A stretch of DNA of 64,000 nucleotides from Fulvivirga imtechensis AK7 (lineage in GTDB: Bacteria; Bacteroidota; Bacteroidia; Cytophagales; Cyclobacteriaceae). The notes below the pieces were generated by a model that worked only from the letters and a program-made list of their open reading frames with translations, ran no database searches and had not been told where the DNA came from. Location: contig NZ_AMZN01000044.1 in the NCBI RefSeq assembly GCF_000331535.1, positions 1 to 64,000 on the forward strand, read 5' to 3'. Shown piece by piece: positions 51,703 through 61,684 of the stretch (its first letter is position 1; each line of letters starts with the position of its first letter). The position numbers and the translations under genes are program-made.

Positions 51703-53476
51703 CAAGATAGATCTCCCCACCTTTAAAATACTCGTTGAAGGGCAAGCCATTAAGGAGTATTATCAGGTGGTGAGTATCCATGTGGAGAAAGAGATTAACA
51801 GAATTAATACGTCCGAAATCGTTCTGCTTGATGGAAATCCGGCTGATCAGAACTTTGAGATCAGCGAATCTTCAGATTTTGTTCCGGGAAGTAAGATCGA
51901 AATAGACCTTGGTTATCATTCTACAGAAGAAGCTGCTTTCAAAGGCATTATCATGTCGCAAAGCATCAAAGTGAGAAGTTCGCCTGCAGGGGTACGTTCC
52001 GAACTTACGATCAGGTGCTCTGATGAAGCCGTAAAGCTAACCATTGGCAGGAAAAGCAGAAACTTCAAAGACAAAAAGGACAGTGATGTGATCACGTCCA
52101 TCATCGGAGAAACAGGTGTGGATAAGAGCGTAGGCGCCACCAGCTTTACCCATAAAAAAATTGTGCAGTACGACAGTACAGACTGGGATTTTATCTTGTC
52201 ACGGGCAGAGGTAAACGGCTTTGTGGCTGTTTGTGATGATGGGAAGCTGAAAATTGATGCGCCTCAGCTCTCTGGACAGGCGGCATTAGGCATTACTTAC
52301 GGAGTCGATGCCATAGATTTTCAGGCGGAGCTGGACTCTGTATCACAACTGACGGCTGTAGAGTGTACCTCCTGGGACAGCACCCAGCAAAAGCTGTCCA
52401 ATGGCCAGTCTACAGAGCCTACTGTTAACGAGCAGAGCAATATCACCGGCAAAACACTTTCCTCAGTTATAGGCTTGGCAACTTTTAAAATGGGTACAAC
52501 GGTGCCAGAAGATGCGTCCGTACTAAAAGATTGGGCCAATGCTAAGCTTCAAAAATCCAGATTATCAAAGATAAAGGGGTACGTTACGATACCTGGTAGT
52601 ACACTAGCCAAACTGGATTCTCTGGTCGAACTGAATGGCTTCGGAGCCAGGTTTAATGGCAGTGCATATATTTCGCGAGTGACCCACACTCTGGAGGGTG
52701 GCAGTTGGACAACTAAAATTGGCTTTGGCCTTAACGACAAGTGGTTTTCCGAGTCACACCAAATTGTATCGCCAGCAGCTTCCGGGCTACTGCCGGGGAT
52801 CCCCGGTTTGCAGATAGGTGTCGTTAAACAAATAGATCAGGATCCTGACGGTGAATACAGAGTATTGGTAAATGTGCCAATCATTGAAGAGTCAGGTGAT
52901 GGTATCTGGGCCCGCCTATCAAACTTCTACGCATCGGATGGGATTGGCAATTATTTCTACCCTGAAGTAAGTGACGAAGTGGTGTTGGGCTTTCTCAATG
53001 AAGATCCGCGATTTCCCGTAATACTCGGTTCATTGTATGGCAAAAAGAGAAAACCCGCCTATACCCCAGATAGCGAAAACAAAACCAAAGGAATAGTTAC
53101 CAAGAGCCAGATGAAGCTAACCTTTGATGAAGATAAAAAAATAATTACTATAGAAACTCCGGGAGGCAACAAAGTAACGCTGAGTGATGATGCGAAATCC
53201 ATTACCATGGAGGACCAAAACAGTAATAAAATTGAAATGTCCGACAGTGGTATTACAATTAAAAGCCCTAAAGACATAAAAATAACTGCAAGCGGAAGCC
53301 TGAGTGCAGAAGCTACCTCCAATGCCACCATAAAGGCCACAGGTGATGCTTCTGTATCAGGAAATAACGTAAATATAAAAGCCAACATGGCCCTGACTGC
53401 CGAAGGATCAGCCCAGGCAGCCCTGAAAGCATCAGGCCAGGTGGAGGTGAAAGGAGCTATGGTGATGATTAATTGA
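51680..53476 (+). CDS. VgrG-like central spike protein (Afp8-like)
   Basis: A 598-residue protein. The N-terminal gp27-like part (VVSIHVEKEINRINTSEIVL, DSTDWDFILSRAEVNGFVAV) is followed by a gp5-type OB fold (GVVKQIDQDPDGEYRVLVNV) and a long C-terminal beta-helix with low-complexity repeats (SITMEDQNSNKIEMSDSGIT, TIKATGDASVSGNNVNIKAN) that form the needle. It would be the central spike carrying the PAAR tip. The upstream gene overlaps; a repeat-rich gap of 159 bp follows before the PAAR gene. Confidence 0.92.
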   Translation: MATSPVNSKIDLPTFKILVEGQAIKEYYQVVSIHVEKEINRINTSEIVLLDGNPADQNFEISESSDFVPGSKIEIDLGYHSTEEAAFKGIIMSQSIKVRSSPAGVRSELTIRCSDEAVKLTIGRKSRNFKDKKDSDVITSIIGETGVDKSVGATSFTHKKIVQYDSTDWDFILSRAEVNGFVAVCDDGKLKIDAPQLSGQAALGITYGVDAIDFQAELDSVSQLTAVECTSWDSTQQKLSNGQSTEPTVNEQSNITGKTLSSVIGLATFKMGTTVPEDASVLKDWANAKLQKSRLSKIKGYVTIPGSTLAKLDSLVELNGFGARFNGSAYISRVTHTLEGGSWTTKIGFGLNDKWFSESHQIVSPAASGLLPGIPGLQIGVVKQIDQDPDGEYRVLVNVPIIEESGDGIWARLSNFYASDGIGNYFYPEVSDEVVLGFLNEDPRFPVILGSLYGKKRKPAYTPDSENKTKGIVTKSQMKLTFDEDKKIITIETPGGNKVTLSDDAKSITMEDQNSNKIEMSDSGITIKSPKDIKITASGSLSAEATSNATIKATGDASVSGNNVNIKANMALTAEGSAQAALKASGQVEVKGAMVMIN

Positions 53477-53564
53477 GTTGGAAGACGGAAGACCGAAATC
53501 CGAAGTGGTTGGTAACCAGTGATCGGTAATCGCTAATCAGTGGCCGAATGACATCGAGAACTGC

Positions 53565-53632
53565 AAACTATAAACTATAAACTATAAACTGAGAACTGAG
53601 AACTGAGAACTGAGAACTGAGAACTGTAAACT
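53565..53632 (+). repeat. heptanucleotide tandem repeats just upstream of the PAAR gene
   Basis: Three units of AAACTAT (53565-53585), a bridging AAACT, then five units of GAGAACT (53591-53625) and one GTAAACT (53626-53632). The array ends 3 bases before the PAAR start codon at 53636. Changes in unit number would alter the leader length and could affect translation. Confidence 0.85.
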
Positions 53633-53635
53633 GAA

Positions 53636-53935
53636 ATGCCCCTAGCAGCAAGACTAACAGATATGCACACATGCCCGATGCAAACACCGGGTGTACCACC
53701 CATACCTCATGTAGGAGGACCAGTTATTGGTCCGGGCGCGCCTACCGTTTTGATCGGAGGTATGCCGGCAGCAGTGATGGGCGATAGTTGCGTATGTGTG
53801 GGACCACCCGATACTATTGTAAAAGGGTCAAGCACGGTAATGATTGGTGGCAAGCCGGCAGCACGGCAGGGTGATACGACTGCCCATGGCGGGCAAATAG
53901 TAATAGGTTGTCCAACAGTAATGATTGGAGGATAA
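53636..53935 (+). CDS. PAAR-domain spike tip protein (Afp10-like)
   Basis: A 99-residue PAAR protein: GGPVIGPGAPTVLIGGMPAA, VMGDSCVCVGPPDTIVKG, TVMIGGKPAARQGDTTAHGG and QIVIGCPTVMIGG. His and Cys residues fit the zinc-binding tip. It sharpens the spike. The start follows a heptamer repeat array directly and there is no clear Shine-Dalgarno, so translation may depend on that leader. It overlaps none of its neighbours; the gp25-like gene starts 1 bp after its stop. Confidence 0.93.
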   Translation: MPLAARLTDMHTCPMQTPGVPPIPHVGGPVIGPGAPTVLIGGMPAAVMGDSCVCVGPPDTIVKGSSTVMIGGKPAARQGDTTAHGGQIVIGCPTVMIGG

Positions 53936-53936
53936 A

Positions 53937-54356
53937 ATGGATCATGAAAACTCTTTTTTAGGACGCGGATGGGCTTTTCCTCCTGCTTTTGACACCAAAT
54001 CGAAAAGAAGTATGATGGTGGAGGAAGAGGAGGATATCCGGCAAAGCCTTTTCATTATTATCTCCACTATCCCCGGAGAGCGGATCATGAATCCTAAGTT
54101 TGGGTGTGACCTTACCTCGTCTGTTTTTGATAATGTGGATAGCCTGGCCGTGAACAGGATGAAAGACCTGATCCGTACAGCGGTACTCAATTATGAGCCG
54201 AGAATTACCCTTCATGACGTAGTGGTAGACACCAGAGACTCGTTTGACGGAATAGTGAGGATAACACTCGACTATACCATTAGGAAGATCAATGTGCGAA
54301 CTAATATTGTGTATCCATTCTATTTAAAGGAGGGTACCAATGTAACCGGTATGTAG
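53937..54356 (+). CDS. gp25-like baseplate wedge protein (Afp9-like)
   Basis: A 139-residue protein. I start it at the ATG at 53937 because a GGAGG lies 7 bases upstream and the alternative TTG at 53925 lies inside the PAAR gene. Typical gp25/GPW features: FLGRGWAFPPAFD, IRQSLFIIISTIPGERIM and FGCDLTSSVFDNVDSLAVNR. Gp25 links the sheath to the baseplate. It is followed after 5 bp by the J-like gene. Confidence 0.9.
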   Translation: MDHENSFLGRGWAFPPAFDTKSKRSMMVEEEEDIRQSLFIIISTIPGERIMNPKFGCDLTSSVFDNVDSLAVNRMKDLIRTAVLNYEPRITLHDVVVDTRDSFDGIVRITLDYTIRKINVRTNIVYPFYLKEGTNVTGM

Positions 54357-54361
54357 GATAG

Positions 54362-57300
54362 ATGAAAAGTGATCAGGAAAAGAAAATATTGTCCAATATT
54401 CAGGGTTCTTCCCAAGCCGACAGAACTAATACCATTCTGCATCATGATTATGTGAAGATCGATGAGCGTGCCCTGGCGGATTACCTGGCTTTTCTGTATG
54501 AGTATTCCGAATCCATCCGCTTTTATAACTTAAAAAATAAACCAGCGGGAGACTGGCAGCCGTTTTTGGGCAGCGACATAAGTGTTTTGTTGTCGCGGAT
54601 AGCCATTATCTCTCCCCAAAAGCTGGACAGCCGGTTTCATGAACTGCTGTATCAGTTTGAAAATGAGCTGGATGAGCATAAATCTCATGAGCTTTTCCTT
54701 CAGCTTTACTATGAGGTTTTTAATCTCGTAAGGATGTTTGACGAATGGTACAGAGTGGCTCACGAATACAATGCAACTGGCAGCGACAGCGCTTTGGGTG
54801 GTATAGTCCAAAATGCTATTGAATACCGGCTGAGCAAGAAATTCAGGCGGCTACAGACACTGATTACTCGTTACAACAGTATGGGCATCGGGGCAGGGTT
54901 GGATGCGGAAGAAAATAAACTGGATAAGATCTGGTTTAGCACGCCTGCCGATGATGCTGAGGAATTGACAGGTGGGAGCCCCCGTGAGCAGCTTTCCGGT
55001 ATGGTGAAGCAATTGACATTTGTTTTTAAGGACTTTTTAAGAGGGGTGACCAATATCGTGAATGCAGCTCCTCAGTTGCTGCTTAAATCATTAGAGCACG
55101 AGTACCATGCACCACAAAATGCGTTGCTCATCGCCTTTATCAGGCTACACGAACATGTGAAGAATGATCTTAACCAGCTCACTCGAAAGCATTTGGACTA
55201 TTATTATTTTGAAAAACTACGCCAGTCGTTTCAGAATGCTATTCCCGACAGGGCGCACCTGCACTTTTCACTGGCAGATCATATAGATAAGTTTATAATA
55301 AAAAGAGGCACTTTGTTTGCCGCAGGTGTTGATGAAGATGGCTATGACTATCTGTATAGCGCAGACCATGACCTGGAGTTGAATAAAGCAGCGGTAACAG
55401 ATATTAAAGTGTTGTATTTGTCCAAGAATCCACTCATTGCCGAGGGTGACAAGTATAAATTGACATCTAATATTTATCGGGCTGAGATAGGCTCTGCCGA
55501 TGATGCGACTATAAAATTTGATAACTCATCATTGTCATTTCCAACCTTTGGTGAGGAACAATATGCGCTGGGCGAGAAAAAGCGGAGCATGCAGATGGCG
55601 GAAATTGGATTCGCATTGTCCACCCCGGTGCTGTTGCTTCGAGAGGGCAACCGAAGCGTAAATGTTGATCTTAAGTTCAACTTAAAATCAATGTCCTCTT
55701 TGGTTTCCTTCCTGGAAGATTTTTCCGTGGCTGAAAAGCTAAGTGCTGATGGCGCCTTTCACAAAGTATTTGCCAACGCCTTTAATATCCAACTGTCGTC
55801 AGAAGAAGGGTGGCATACCATAGAAAACTATAAAGTTGCACCCCAAAACAACTGGACTGACGGAGTGCTCCGTATTTCGTTTGAGCTGGACCTGGCCGCC
55901 CCTGCAATCGTTCCGTTACTTGCAGAACATGTAGATCATAACAGGTATACCTCCAAATGGCCTGTGATGAAGATTGCATTAAGCATGGTAAGATCGATGT
56001 ATGCTTATTCTTATTTGCGAGACCTGGTTGTGGAACAATGTGAAGTGAGCGTGAAAGTGAGCCGGATAACAGGAGTTCAGGCATTCAATAATTTAGGCAA
56101 GCTTGATGTCAGTAGTCCTTTTTATCCTTTCGGTACGGTTCCAAACCTGGGGTCATTTATGCTCATCGGTCATGATGAACTTTTTAAGAAACCCGTTAGT
56201 GATATTACTATTGATCTTGAATGGCATAATCTGCCACAACGTGAAGGTGGGTTCAAAGAGTATTACAGAAAGTACGACCCTAATATTGCTAACGAATCGT
56301 TCAAAGTATCTTTACGCGCCCTTTCCGGGTATGAATTTTTACCACGCTCCCCGGAGAAGACTCAGATTTTCAGCTTGTTTAAAACCAAACCTGTAAAAGC
56401 CGGTGAGGCTTCCCTTCATGAGGTGGCGGAGCGCAATACTATTGATCACGTAGATATCGATGCCCTGCAGATCAAACCGGATTTTAAAATGTTGGAGCTG
56501 CCGGATTATGATAACACTACCAGGGCCGGGTATCTGAAGCTGGAGTTGGTAGCGCCAAAGATGGGATTTGGACATGATATGTATGCTACGCTGTTTGCCA
56601 ATGAAGTAATAGAAAAAACCAAACCTTCCAGCAAGGATGCATTGGACCTTCCAAATATTCCCTTTGCTCCTCAACTGCGATCGATACAACTAAGCTATCA
56701 GGCTTCATCTAAGATATACCTTGAAAAATCTGCCACCAGGCGCAGTAACCCTGAAGCGGATGAAAGATTTTACCACCTTCACCCCTTTGGCACCCGGACC
56801 ATTTTTAAAAACAGCATACCTTATGATCATTTTCTGTTACCACAGTTTGATGATAACGGATACTTGTTTATCGGGCTCAGTGGAGTGCAACCGCCATCAA
56901 GTTTGACTTTATACTTTCTTCTGGAGCAACGGGCAGGTAACAATTTTGATATTGAAATTCCAACCGTTCACTGGCAATACCTGTCTGAAGACCGGTGGAT
57001 AGATTTCAGTAAAAGCGATGTGATATTCGATACTACCAGTAATTTTACGGTTTCAGGTATTGTCAAGTTATTGTTGCCGGCCGACATCACGCAGGGTAAC
57101 CATATTTTACCGGGCAATAAGCATTGGATATCTGCCCGGGTAGAGGGTGATGTAAACCTGTTATCTCGAACCAAAGCAGTCTTTACCCAGGCGCTGTCAG
57201 TTACATGGGTTCCGCACAGGGATGGAGCTCAATGGAAACAAAATATCCCGGCAGATACCATCCAGAGGCTGATACAGCCAAGGTCTGAAATTGCAGGCAT

Positions 57301-58159
57301 CTTTCAACCGGCCACATCTTTTTCAGGATCACCACAAGAAGATCTAAAAAAATACTATGCCCGGGTCAGTGAGCGCCTGAGACATAAAAACAGGGCTGTA
57401 ACGGCCTGGGATTACGAAAAGCTTATTTTAGAGAAGTTTCCTTTCATCGACAGGGTAAAGTGCATTACACCTATCGAGAGCAATGGCCGTGTGAAAGGAG
57501 GCGAGGTGGTAGTTGTGGTAGTACCGGCTATCGACAGGCAAAGTGAATTTTACCTGCCAAAGATCAACTACCATACCCTAACTGATATTCAACGTTATGT
57601 TTTATCCGTGGGGTCTTCATTTTTAAGTGTCAGAGTGGTAAATCCTATCTATGAGCAGGTAAAGATCAATTGCAAGATAAAATTTATTGACAATAACAAG
57701 AAGGGCGAATACCTGCAGCAGTTGCATGAAGACCTGAGAAGATTTATTTGTCCCTGGTTTTACTCTCCTTCCTCGCGGATGAATTTTGGAGGCGCCATCA
57801 GGCATGAGGAGGTACTTACTTTTTTGGAATCATTGGATTATATCACATTTATCACAAAATTGTCGGTGGTCATCGTCCATTATGACAATGAGGAGTATTC
57901 TCTTTCCGATTCTATGGATGAAAGTAAAACACTATATGCCAGCGCGCCCTGGTGTGTTTTAGCACCTATGGACAGGCACCAGATATCGATTCTGGAAAAA
58001 ACTATCCATGAAACTCCTGAAAGAGCAGCCATTGAAAGCATGCGCCTGGGGGGCGACTTTGTGGTGACGGGTGAGCGGCAGGATGACCTCGGTGAAGATT
58101 TTCCTCCCTATAGGAAGGGTGACGATAAAGATTATTTTGTAGTAGAAATTGACATATGA
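54362..58159 (+). CDS. large baseplate protein (Afp11-like, baseplate J family)
   Basis: A 1265-residue baseplate protein. The C-terminal region holds the baseplate J-like signature (KYYARVSERLRHKNRAVTAW, DYEKLILEKFPFIDRVKCIT and VKGGEVVVVVVPAIDR). The N-terminal 250 residues are helical. It is long for the family, as seen in other Bacteroidota systems. It should build the wedge ring around the spike. It precedes the fibre-like gene by 16 bp. Confidence 0.85.
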   Translation: MKSDQEKKILSNIQGSSQADRTNTILHHDYVKIDERALADYLAFLYEYSESIRFYNLKNKPAGDWQPFLGSDISVLLSRIAIISPQKLDSRFHELLYQFENELDEHKSHELFLQLYYEVFNLVRMFDEWYRVAHEYNATGSDSALGGIVQNAIEYRLSKKFRRLQTLITRYNSMGIGAGLDAEENKLDKIWFSTPADDAEELTGGSPREQLSGMVKQLTFVFKDFLRGVTNIVNAAPQLLLKSLEHEYHAPQNALLIAFIRLHEHVKNDLNQLTRKHLDYYYFEKLRQSFQNAIPDRAHLHFSLADHIDKFIIKRGTLFAAGVDEDGYDYLYSADHDLELNKAAVTDIKVLYLSKNPLIAEGDKYKLTSNIYRAEIGSADDATIKFDNSSLSFPTFGEEQYALGEKKRSMQMAEIGFALSTPVLLLREGNRSVNVDLKFNLKSMSSLVSFLEDFSVAEKLSADGAFHKVFANAFNIQLSSEEGWHTIENYKVAPQNNWTDGVLRISFELDLAAPAIVPLLAEHVDHNRYTSKWPVMKIALSMVRSMYAYSYLRDLVVEQCEVSVKVSRITGVQAFNNLGKLDVSSPFYPFGTVPNLGSFMLIGHDELFKKPVSDITIDLEWHNLPQREGGFKEYYRKYDPNIANESFKVSLRALSGYEFLPRSPEKTQIFSLFKTKPVKAGEASLHEVAERNTIDHVDIDALQIKPDFKMLELPDYDNTTRAGYLKLELVAPKMGFGHDMYATLFANEVIEKTKPSSKDALDLPNIPFAPQLRSIQLSYQASSKIYLEKSATRRSNPEADERFYHLHPFGTRTIFKNSIPYDHFLLPQFDDNGYLFIGLSGVQPPSSLTLYFLLEQRAGNNFDIEIPTVHWQYLSEDRWIDFSKSDVIFDTTSNFTVSGIVKLLLPADITQGNHILPGNKHWISARVEGDVNLLSRTKAVFTQALSVTWVPHRDGAQWKQNIPADTIQRLIQPRSEIAGIFQPATSFSGSPQEDLKKYYARVSERLRHKNRAVTAWDYEKLILEKFPFIDRVKCITPIESNGRVKGGEVVVVVVPAIDRQSEFYLPKINYHTLTDIQRYVLSVGSSFLSVRVVNPIYEQVKINCKIKFIDNNKKGEYLQQLHEDLRRFICPWFYSPSSRMNFGGAIRHEEVLTFLESLDYITFITKLSVVIVHYDNEEYSLSDSMDESKTLYASAPWCVLAPMDRHQISILEKTIHETPERAAIESMRLGGDFVVTGERQDDLGEDFPPYRKGDDKDYFVVEIDI

Positions 58160-58175
58160 TTTAAATGAATAGCTT

Positions 58176-58922
58176 ATGCCGATATACAACCGCACTACGC
58201 TGAAGAATTTTTTCAAGAATGGTACAAACCCAACGGAGGTTCACTTTTCTGACTTGATAGATTCGACCATCAACAAAATAGATGATGGTTTTGCCAAAAG
58301 TATTGAGGATGGCTTACAGCTTTCACCTCTGGGCGAATCCAACCGGCTAATGAGCTTTTATGAAAATGTACGAGATAAGCAGCCGGACTGGCAATTGGTG
58401 ATCAACCCTAAAGAACAGGTGAAAGGGTTATCCGTTACGCAGGGAGAGGATCGGCACAGGTTGTTCTTTCAAAGAAACGGGCATATTGGAGTTGGTACAT
58501 TATTTCCGAGAACAAGGTTGGATGTAAATGGAACCAGCCGCTCACAGGCGCGAATAGGTGCTTACTCCAGTGGTATGGTGCCAGCGGATGGAAACTGGCA
58601 TCCGATTATTGAAAGGCTCACTGACTGTCACGCTTTTGAGATCATGGCTAAAGCCGCGGCAGGCAAAGGCCGCGGTAAATATGCAATGGCACACGCTATG
58701 GCCATCAGCGCTTATGGCAGCTCCTCCAGCAAGATAAAGGTGACACAATCTTGGTATGGCAGCTTCTGGAACAGGATCAAATTTAGGTGGAGAGGGGAGC
58801 CGGCAAATTACCGCCTCGAGATGAAAACCCGGAGTCATTATGGCATGAACGGGGATAAGCCATATTACATTCAATTTCATACCTGTAGCCTGTGGGATGA
58901 TAAATTATTTGCAAAAAAATAA
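58176..58922 (+). CDS. fibre-like protein
   Basis: A 248-residue protein. It has a helical N-terminus (TTLKNFFKNGTNPTEVHFSD), a fibre-type motif IGVGTLFPRTRLDVNGTSRS that occurs before receptor-binding heads in tail fibres, and a C-terminal head with SAYGSSSSKIKVTQSWYGSF and YGMNGDKPYYIQFHT. I infer a short tail fibre or receptor-binding protein (Afp13-like role). It lies between the two large baseplate genes, so it might also be a baseplate part. Confidence 0.65.
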   Translation: MPIYNRTTLKNFFKNGTNPTEVHFSDLIDSTINKIDDGFAKSIEDGLQLSPLGESNRLMSFYENVRDKQPDWQLVINPKEQVKGLSVTQGEDRHRLFFQRNGHIGVGTLFPRTRLDVNGTSRSQARIGAYSSGMVPADGNWHPIIERLTDCHAFEIMAKAAAGKGRGKYAMAHAMAISAYGSSSSKIKVTQSWYGSFWNRIKFRWRGEPANYRLEMKTRSHYGMNGDKPYYIQFHTCSLWDDKLFAKK

Positions 58923-58954
58923 GTACAATAACCATTAAAAGCTGACCTCCATTT

Positions 58955-61684
58955 ATGGCTGAGCCAAAATCAATAGCGCGCGACCCCAACCTGCCGAAGA
59001 GCATGGACTACCAGGCACTTCGTAAGGAGGGGATTGCCTATTTGCAGCAGCTTTCCGGGAAAATATGGACAGACTATAATGAACATGATCCGGGAGTGAC
59101 TATCCTGGAACAGATCTGCTTTGCGCTCACTGATGTTGCTTATCGTACCAACATAAGTATCGAAAAACTGCTTTTTTACGATGACGACTACAAAACAGTT
59201 TCCGATTCGAATGCACTTTTTGGGCCTAATGAGATTTTGCCGTGCGGCCCGCTGACACTAACTGACTATCGGATCCTGGTCATTGATAAGATCAGAGAGG
59301 TAAATAATGCCTGGCTCGAACCTGTGGAAGAAAATAAACTTGGAATTTCAGGTCTCTATAATGTAGTAGTACAGATCTCGAATGAAGTACCCGAAGATGA
59401 TTACCAACATGTAAAAGATAAGGTGAGGCGGCTTTTCGCGGCCAGCAGAAATCTATGCGAAGACATTAATGAGGTAACAATACTGGTACCCATGCCGGTA
59501 AGCATTAACGCTAACATAGATATAAGCTCGGATGCTGTAGGTGAGGAGGTATTGTCAGAGCTGTTTTATCATATTGATCAGTATTTTAATCCAGCCGTAC
59601 AATTCCATACATTTGAAGAGCTGACAGAAAAGGGGATGCCGATCGAAAAGATATTTGAAACACCATCATTCGATCATGGCTTTATTGTTCCTGGCGAGCT
59701 ATATCTGAAAAATGATGAATTTTATGTTACTAAAATAGCTGAAATAATCTCCTCTATCCCTGGAATTCGTAATGTGCAGGATCTGGCTATTAAAAAAAAT
59801 GGAATTAAAGTTTACGGAAACTCCATTAACATAGAACCGGGATATTTTGCCCACCTGGATGTCAGTTATATGGAATCCATTGAGATAACCAAGGGCGGTA
59901 TTTCATATGAGTATGACAGATCTATTGCCCGGCACCTCTACGAGGTAAAGCTGGATAAACATAAAAGCGCTAATGAAGCCCGGTTTAAATGGCAGTTTGA
60001 CAAAACAGTAAAGCCTTTTTCTTTTAGCCAGATATCAGATTTTACATCTATACAGAATACACTGCCCGGGATCTACGGTGTGGGTAGATATGGATTGCCC
60101 GATGATGCGAATGAGGAAAGGAAGGCTAAAGCCCGGCAACTCAAAGGGTATTTGCTAATGTTTGACCAGATATTGGCTAACCATTTGGTGCAATTGGAGA
60201 AAGTGAAGAACCTGTTCTCTATAGATGATCATCATCCACATACTTACTATGCCCAGTTGCCGGCCGATTTCCCTGACCTGGGAGAATTACTGAAAGATCC
60301 TGCACCTGAAGCCGTGCTGAGAGTAATGAGCGGATTTGATGAGTATCTTGACCGGAAAAACAGGATACTCGATCACCTGTTGGCCAGGTTTGGTGAACGC
60401 TTTTCTGCTGACGTTAGCGGTAAGGTGAAAAACCTCTTTGGCGAAATGTCGAAAGACGAGGTGGAACAGGAGATAATACGGTTGAAGTCAGAGTTTTTAA
60501 GGAACTATGTTCGCATGAGCCGGGATCGGGCGCAAGCGTTCAATTACCTCGAAAATTCAATAGATCAGGCCAATGTGCCTACTTTCAGGAGACGCATCAG
60601 CTTCTTGTTAAATATTAAAGACCACCGTCAGCGTTCATTGATCAACCATCATTCTCAGATTAAAGTAGATATTCATGAACCGGGAAGCAGAGGCATCAGT
60701 AGCGCCAGGGCTGACATGGGTCAGGGTCAGGAAATTCACTATAGACAAGCCGAAGAAACGCAGGGTAAGGCCACTTTTTTAGTAAAGGACAGGAAGACCC
60801 TGGAATACCTGCTTCTCAGGGGAGGCAGCAAGTCTAATTACCACATTGTGTCCGCTTCCGATTCAAAATACCTGGTGCTTTTTTATACTCAGAAGAAGGA
60901 ATTTCCGGTGAAGGTGGCGGAGGCAGATTCTGCAGAGAAGGCTCAAAAACTCATTAGAAAGCTAGTGGCCTGGTTTAATGAAGTAAGTAGTAAAAGTGAA
61001 GGATTTCATGTGGTAGAACATATATTGTTGAGGCCTTATGGCATAGATGAATTTCATTTTCAGATACTTGACAGAGACGATGCCATATTATTTGATAGTA
61101 TAGAGTCTCACACATACGAGGAACAAAAACTACGAGCAGAAGATGCTCTGGTAGCGGGGTGCGACAAAGCTAATTATAAAAGAGTGCAGGTGAGATCAGG
61201 AAAGCATGTCATAATTTTAAGAGACAGGCATAACAGGGAGCTGGCGAGGCTAAAAGGCGAATTGCCTTCCGAAGAGGGAGCAGCAAGAAAGGTAGACGAC
61301 CTCGTGAAATACTTTAAAGAGCTGGAAAAGGATAATACTGTCAATCAGAAGAAGCTGGTGTTCACAGCGGTGAAGGTAGAACAGCGCAAGGTAAGTAAGG
61401 ATTTCTATAATGCTAAAATGAGCATTATCCTACCCGCATGGATAGCGCGTTTTCAAAATGAAGAATTCAGGTTGTTGCTCCGTAATAGCCTGAGACAAAG
61501 CATTCCGGCGCATATTTCGACCAGCTTCATCTGGCTGGATATCGAAGGAATGAAAAACTTTGAATCCGTTCAAAAGCAGTGGCTAGAGCTCAGGCAGCAC
61601 CTGAATTATGATTGGAAAAAGCTGAATTCACTTTCTGCTAAATTGATCAACATTTTAACGGCATCGGAATATGGCAGAGCATAG
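58955..61684 (+). CDS. second large baseplate protein (Afp12-like)
   Basis: A 909-residue protein starting SMDYQALRKEGIAYLQQLSG and EHDPGVTILEQICFALTDVA, which is the wedge-protein start seen in Afp12/gp6-type proteins. The C-terminal about 250 residues carry two similar modules (VVEHILLRPYGIDEFHFQIL and the ending MSIILPAWIARFQNEEFRLL). It pairs with the 1265-residue protein in the baseplate wedges. The last 14 bp overlap the STAND gene, so that gene is translationally coupled to it. Confidence 0.82.
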   Translation: MAEPKSIARDPNLPKSMDYQALRKEGIAYLQQLSGKIWTDYNEHDPGVTILEQICFALTDVAYRTNISIEKLLFYDDDYKTVSDSNALFGPNEILPCGPLTLTDYRILVIDKIREVNNAWLEPVEENKLGISGLYNVVVQISNEVPEDDYQHVKDKVRRLFAASRNLCEDINEVTILVPMPVSINANIDISSDAVGEEVLSELFYHIDQYFNPAVQFHTFEELTEKGMPIEKIFETPSFDHGFIVPGELYLKNDEFYVTKIAEIISSIPGIRNVQDLAIKKNGIKVYGNSINIEPGYFAHLDVSYMESIEITKGGISYEYDRSIARHLYEVKLDKHKSANEARFKWQFDKTVKPFSFSQISDFTSIQNTLPGIYGVGRYGLPDDANEERKAKARQLKGYLLMFDQILANHLVQLEKVKNLFSIDDHHPHTYYAQLPADFPDLGELLKDPAPEAVLRVMSGFDEYLDRKNRILDHLLARFGERFSADVSGKVKNLFGEMSKDEVEQEIIRLKSEFLRNYVRMSRDRAQAFNYLENSIDQANVPTFRRRISFLLNIKDHRQRSLINHHSQIKVDIHEPGSRGISSARADMGQGQEIHYRQAEETQGKATFLVKDRKTLEYLLLRGGSKSNYHIVSASDSKYLVLFYTQKKEFPVKVAEADSAEKAQKLIRKLVAWFNEVSSKSEGFHVVEHILLRPYGIDEFHFQILDRDDAILFDSIESHTYEEQKLRAEDALVAGCDKANYKRVQVRSGKHVIILRDRHNRELARLKGELPSEEGAARKVDDLVKYFKELEKDNTVNQKKLVFTAVKVEQRKVSKDFYNAKMSIILPAWIARFQNEEFRLLLRNSLRQSIPAHISTSFIWLDIEGMKNFESVQKQWLELRQHLNYDWKKLNSLSAKLINILTASEYGRA

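Noticed and set aside
53565-53632. A CRISPR array
   Set aside because: The repeat units are 7 bp with no spacers; it is a simple tandem array, and no cas genes are near.
48144-54356. A type VI secretion system
   Set aside because: VgrG-like spike and PAAR occur in both, but TssJLM membrane core, TssB/TssC two-part sheath and ClpV are absent; the sheath is the single-chain type.
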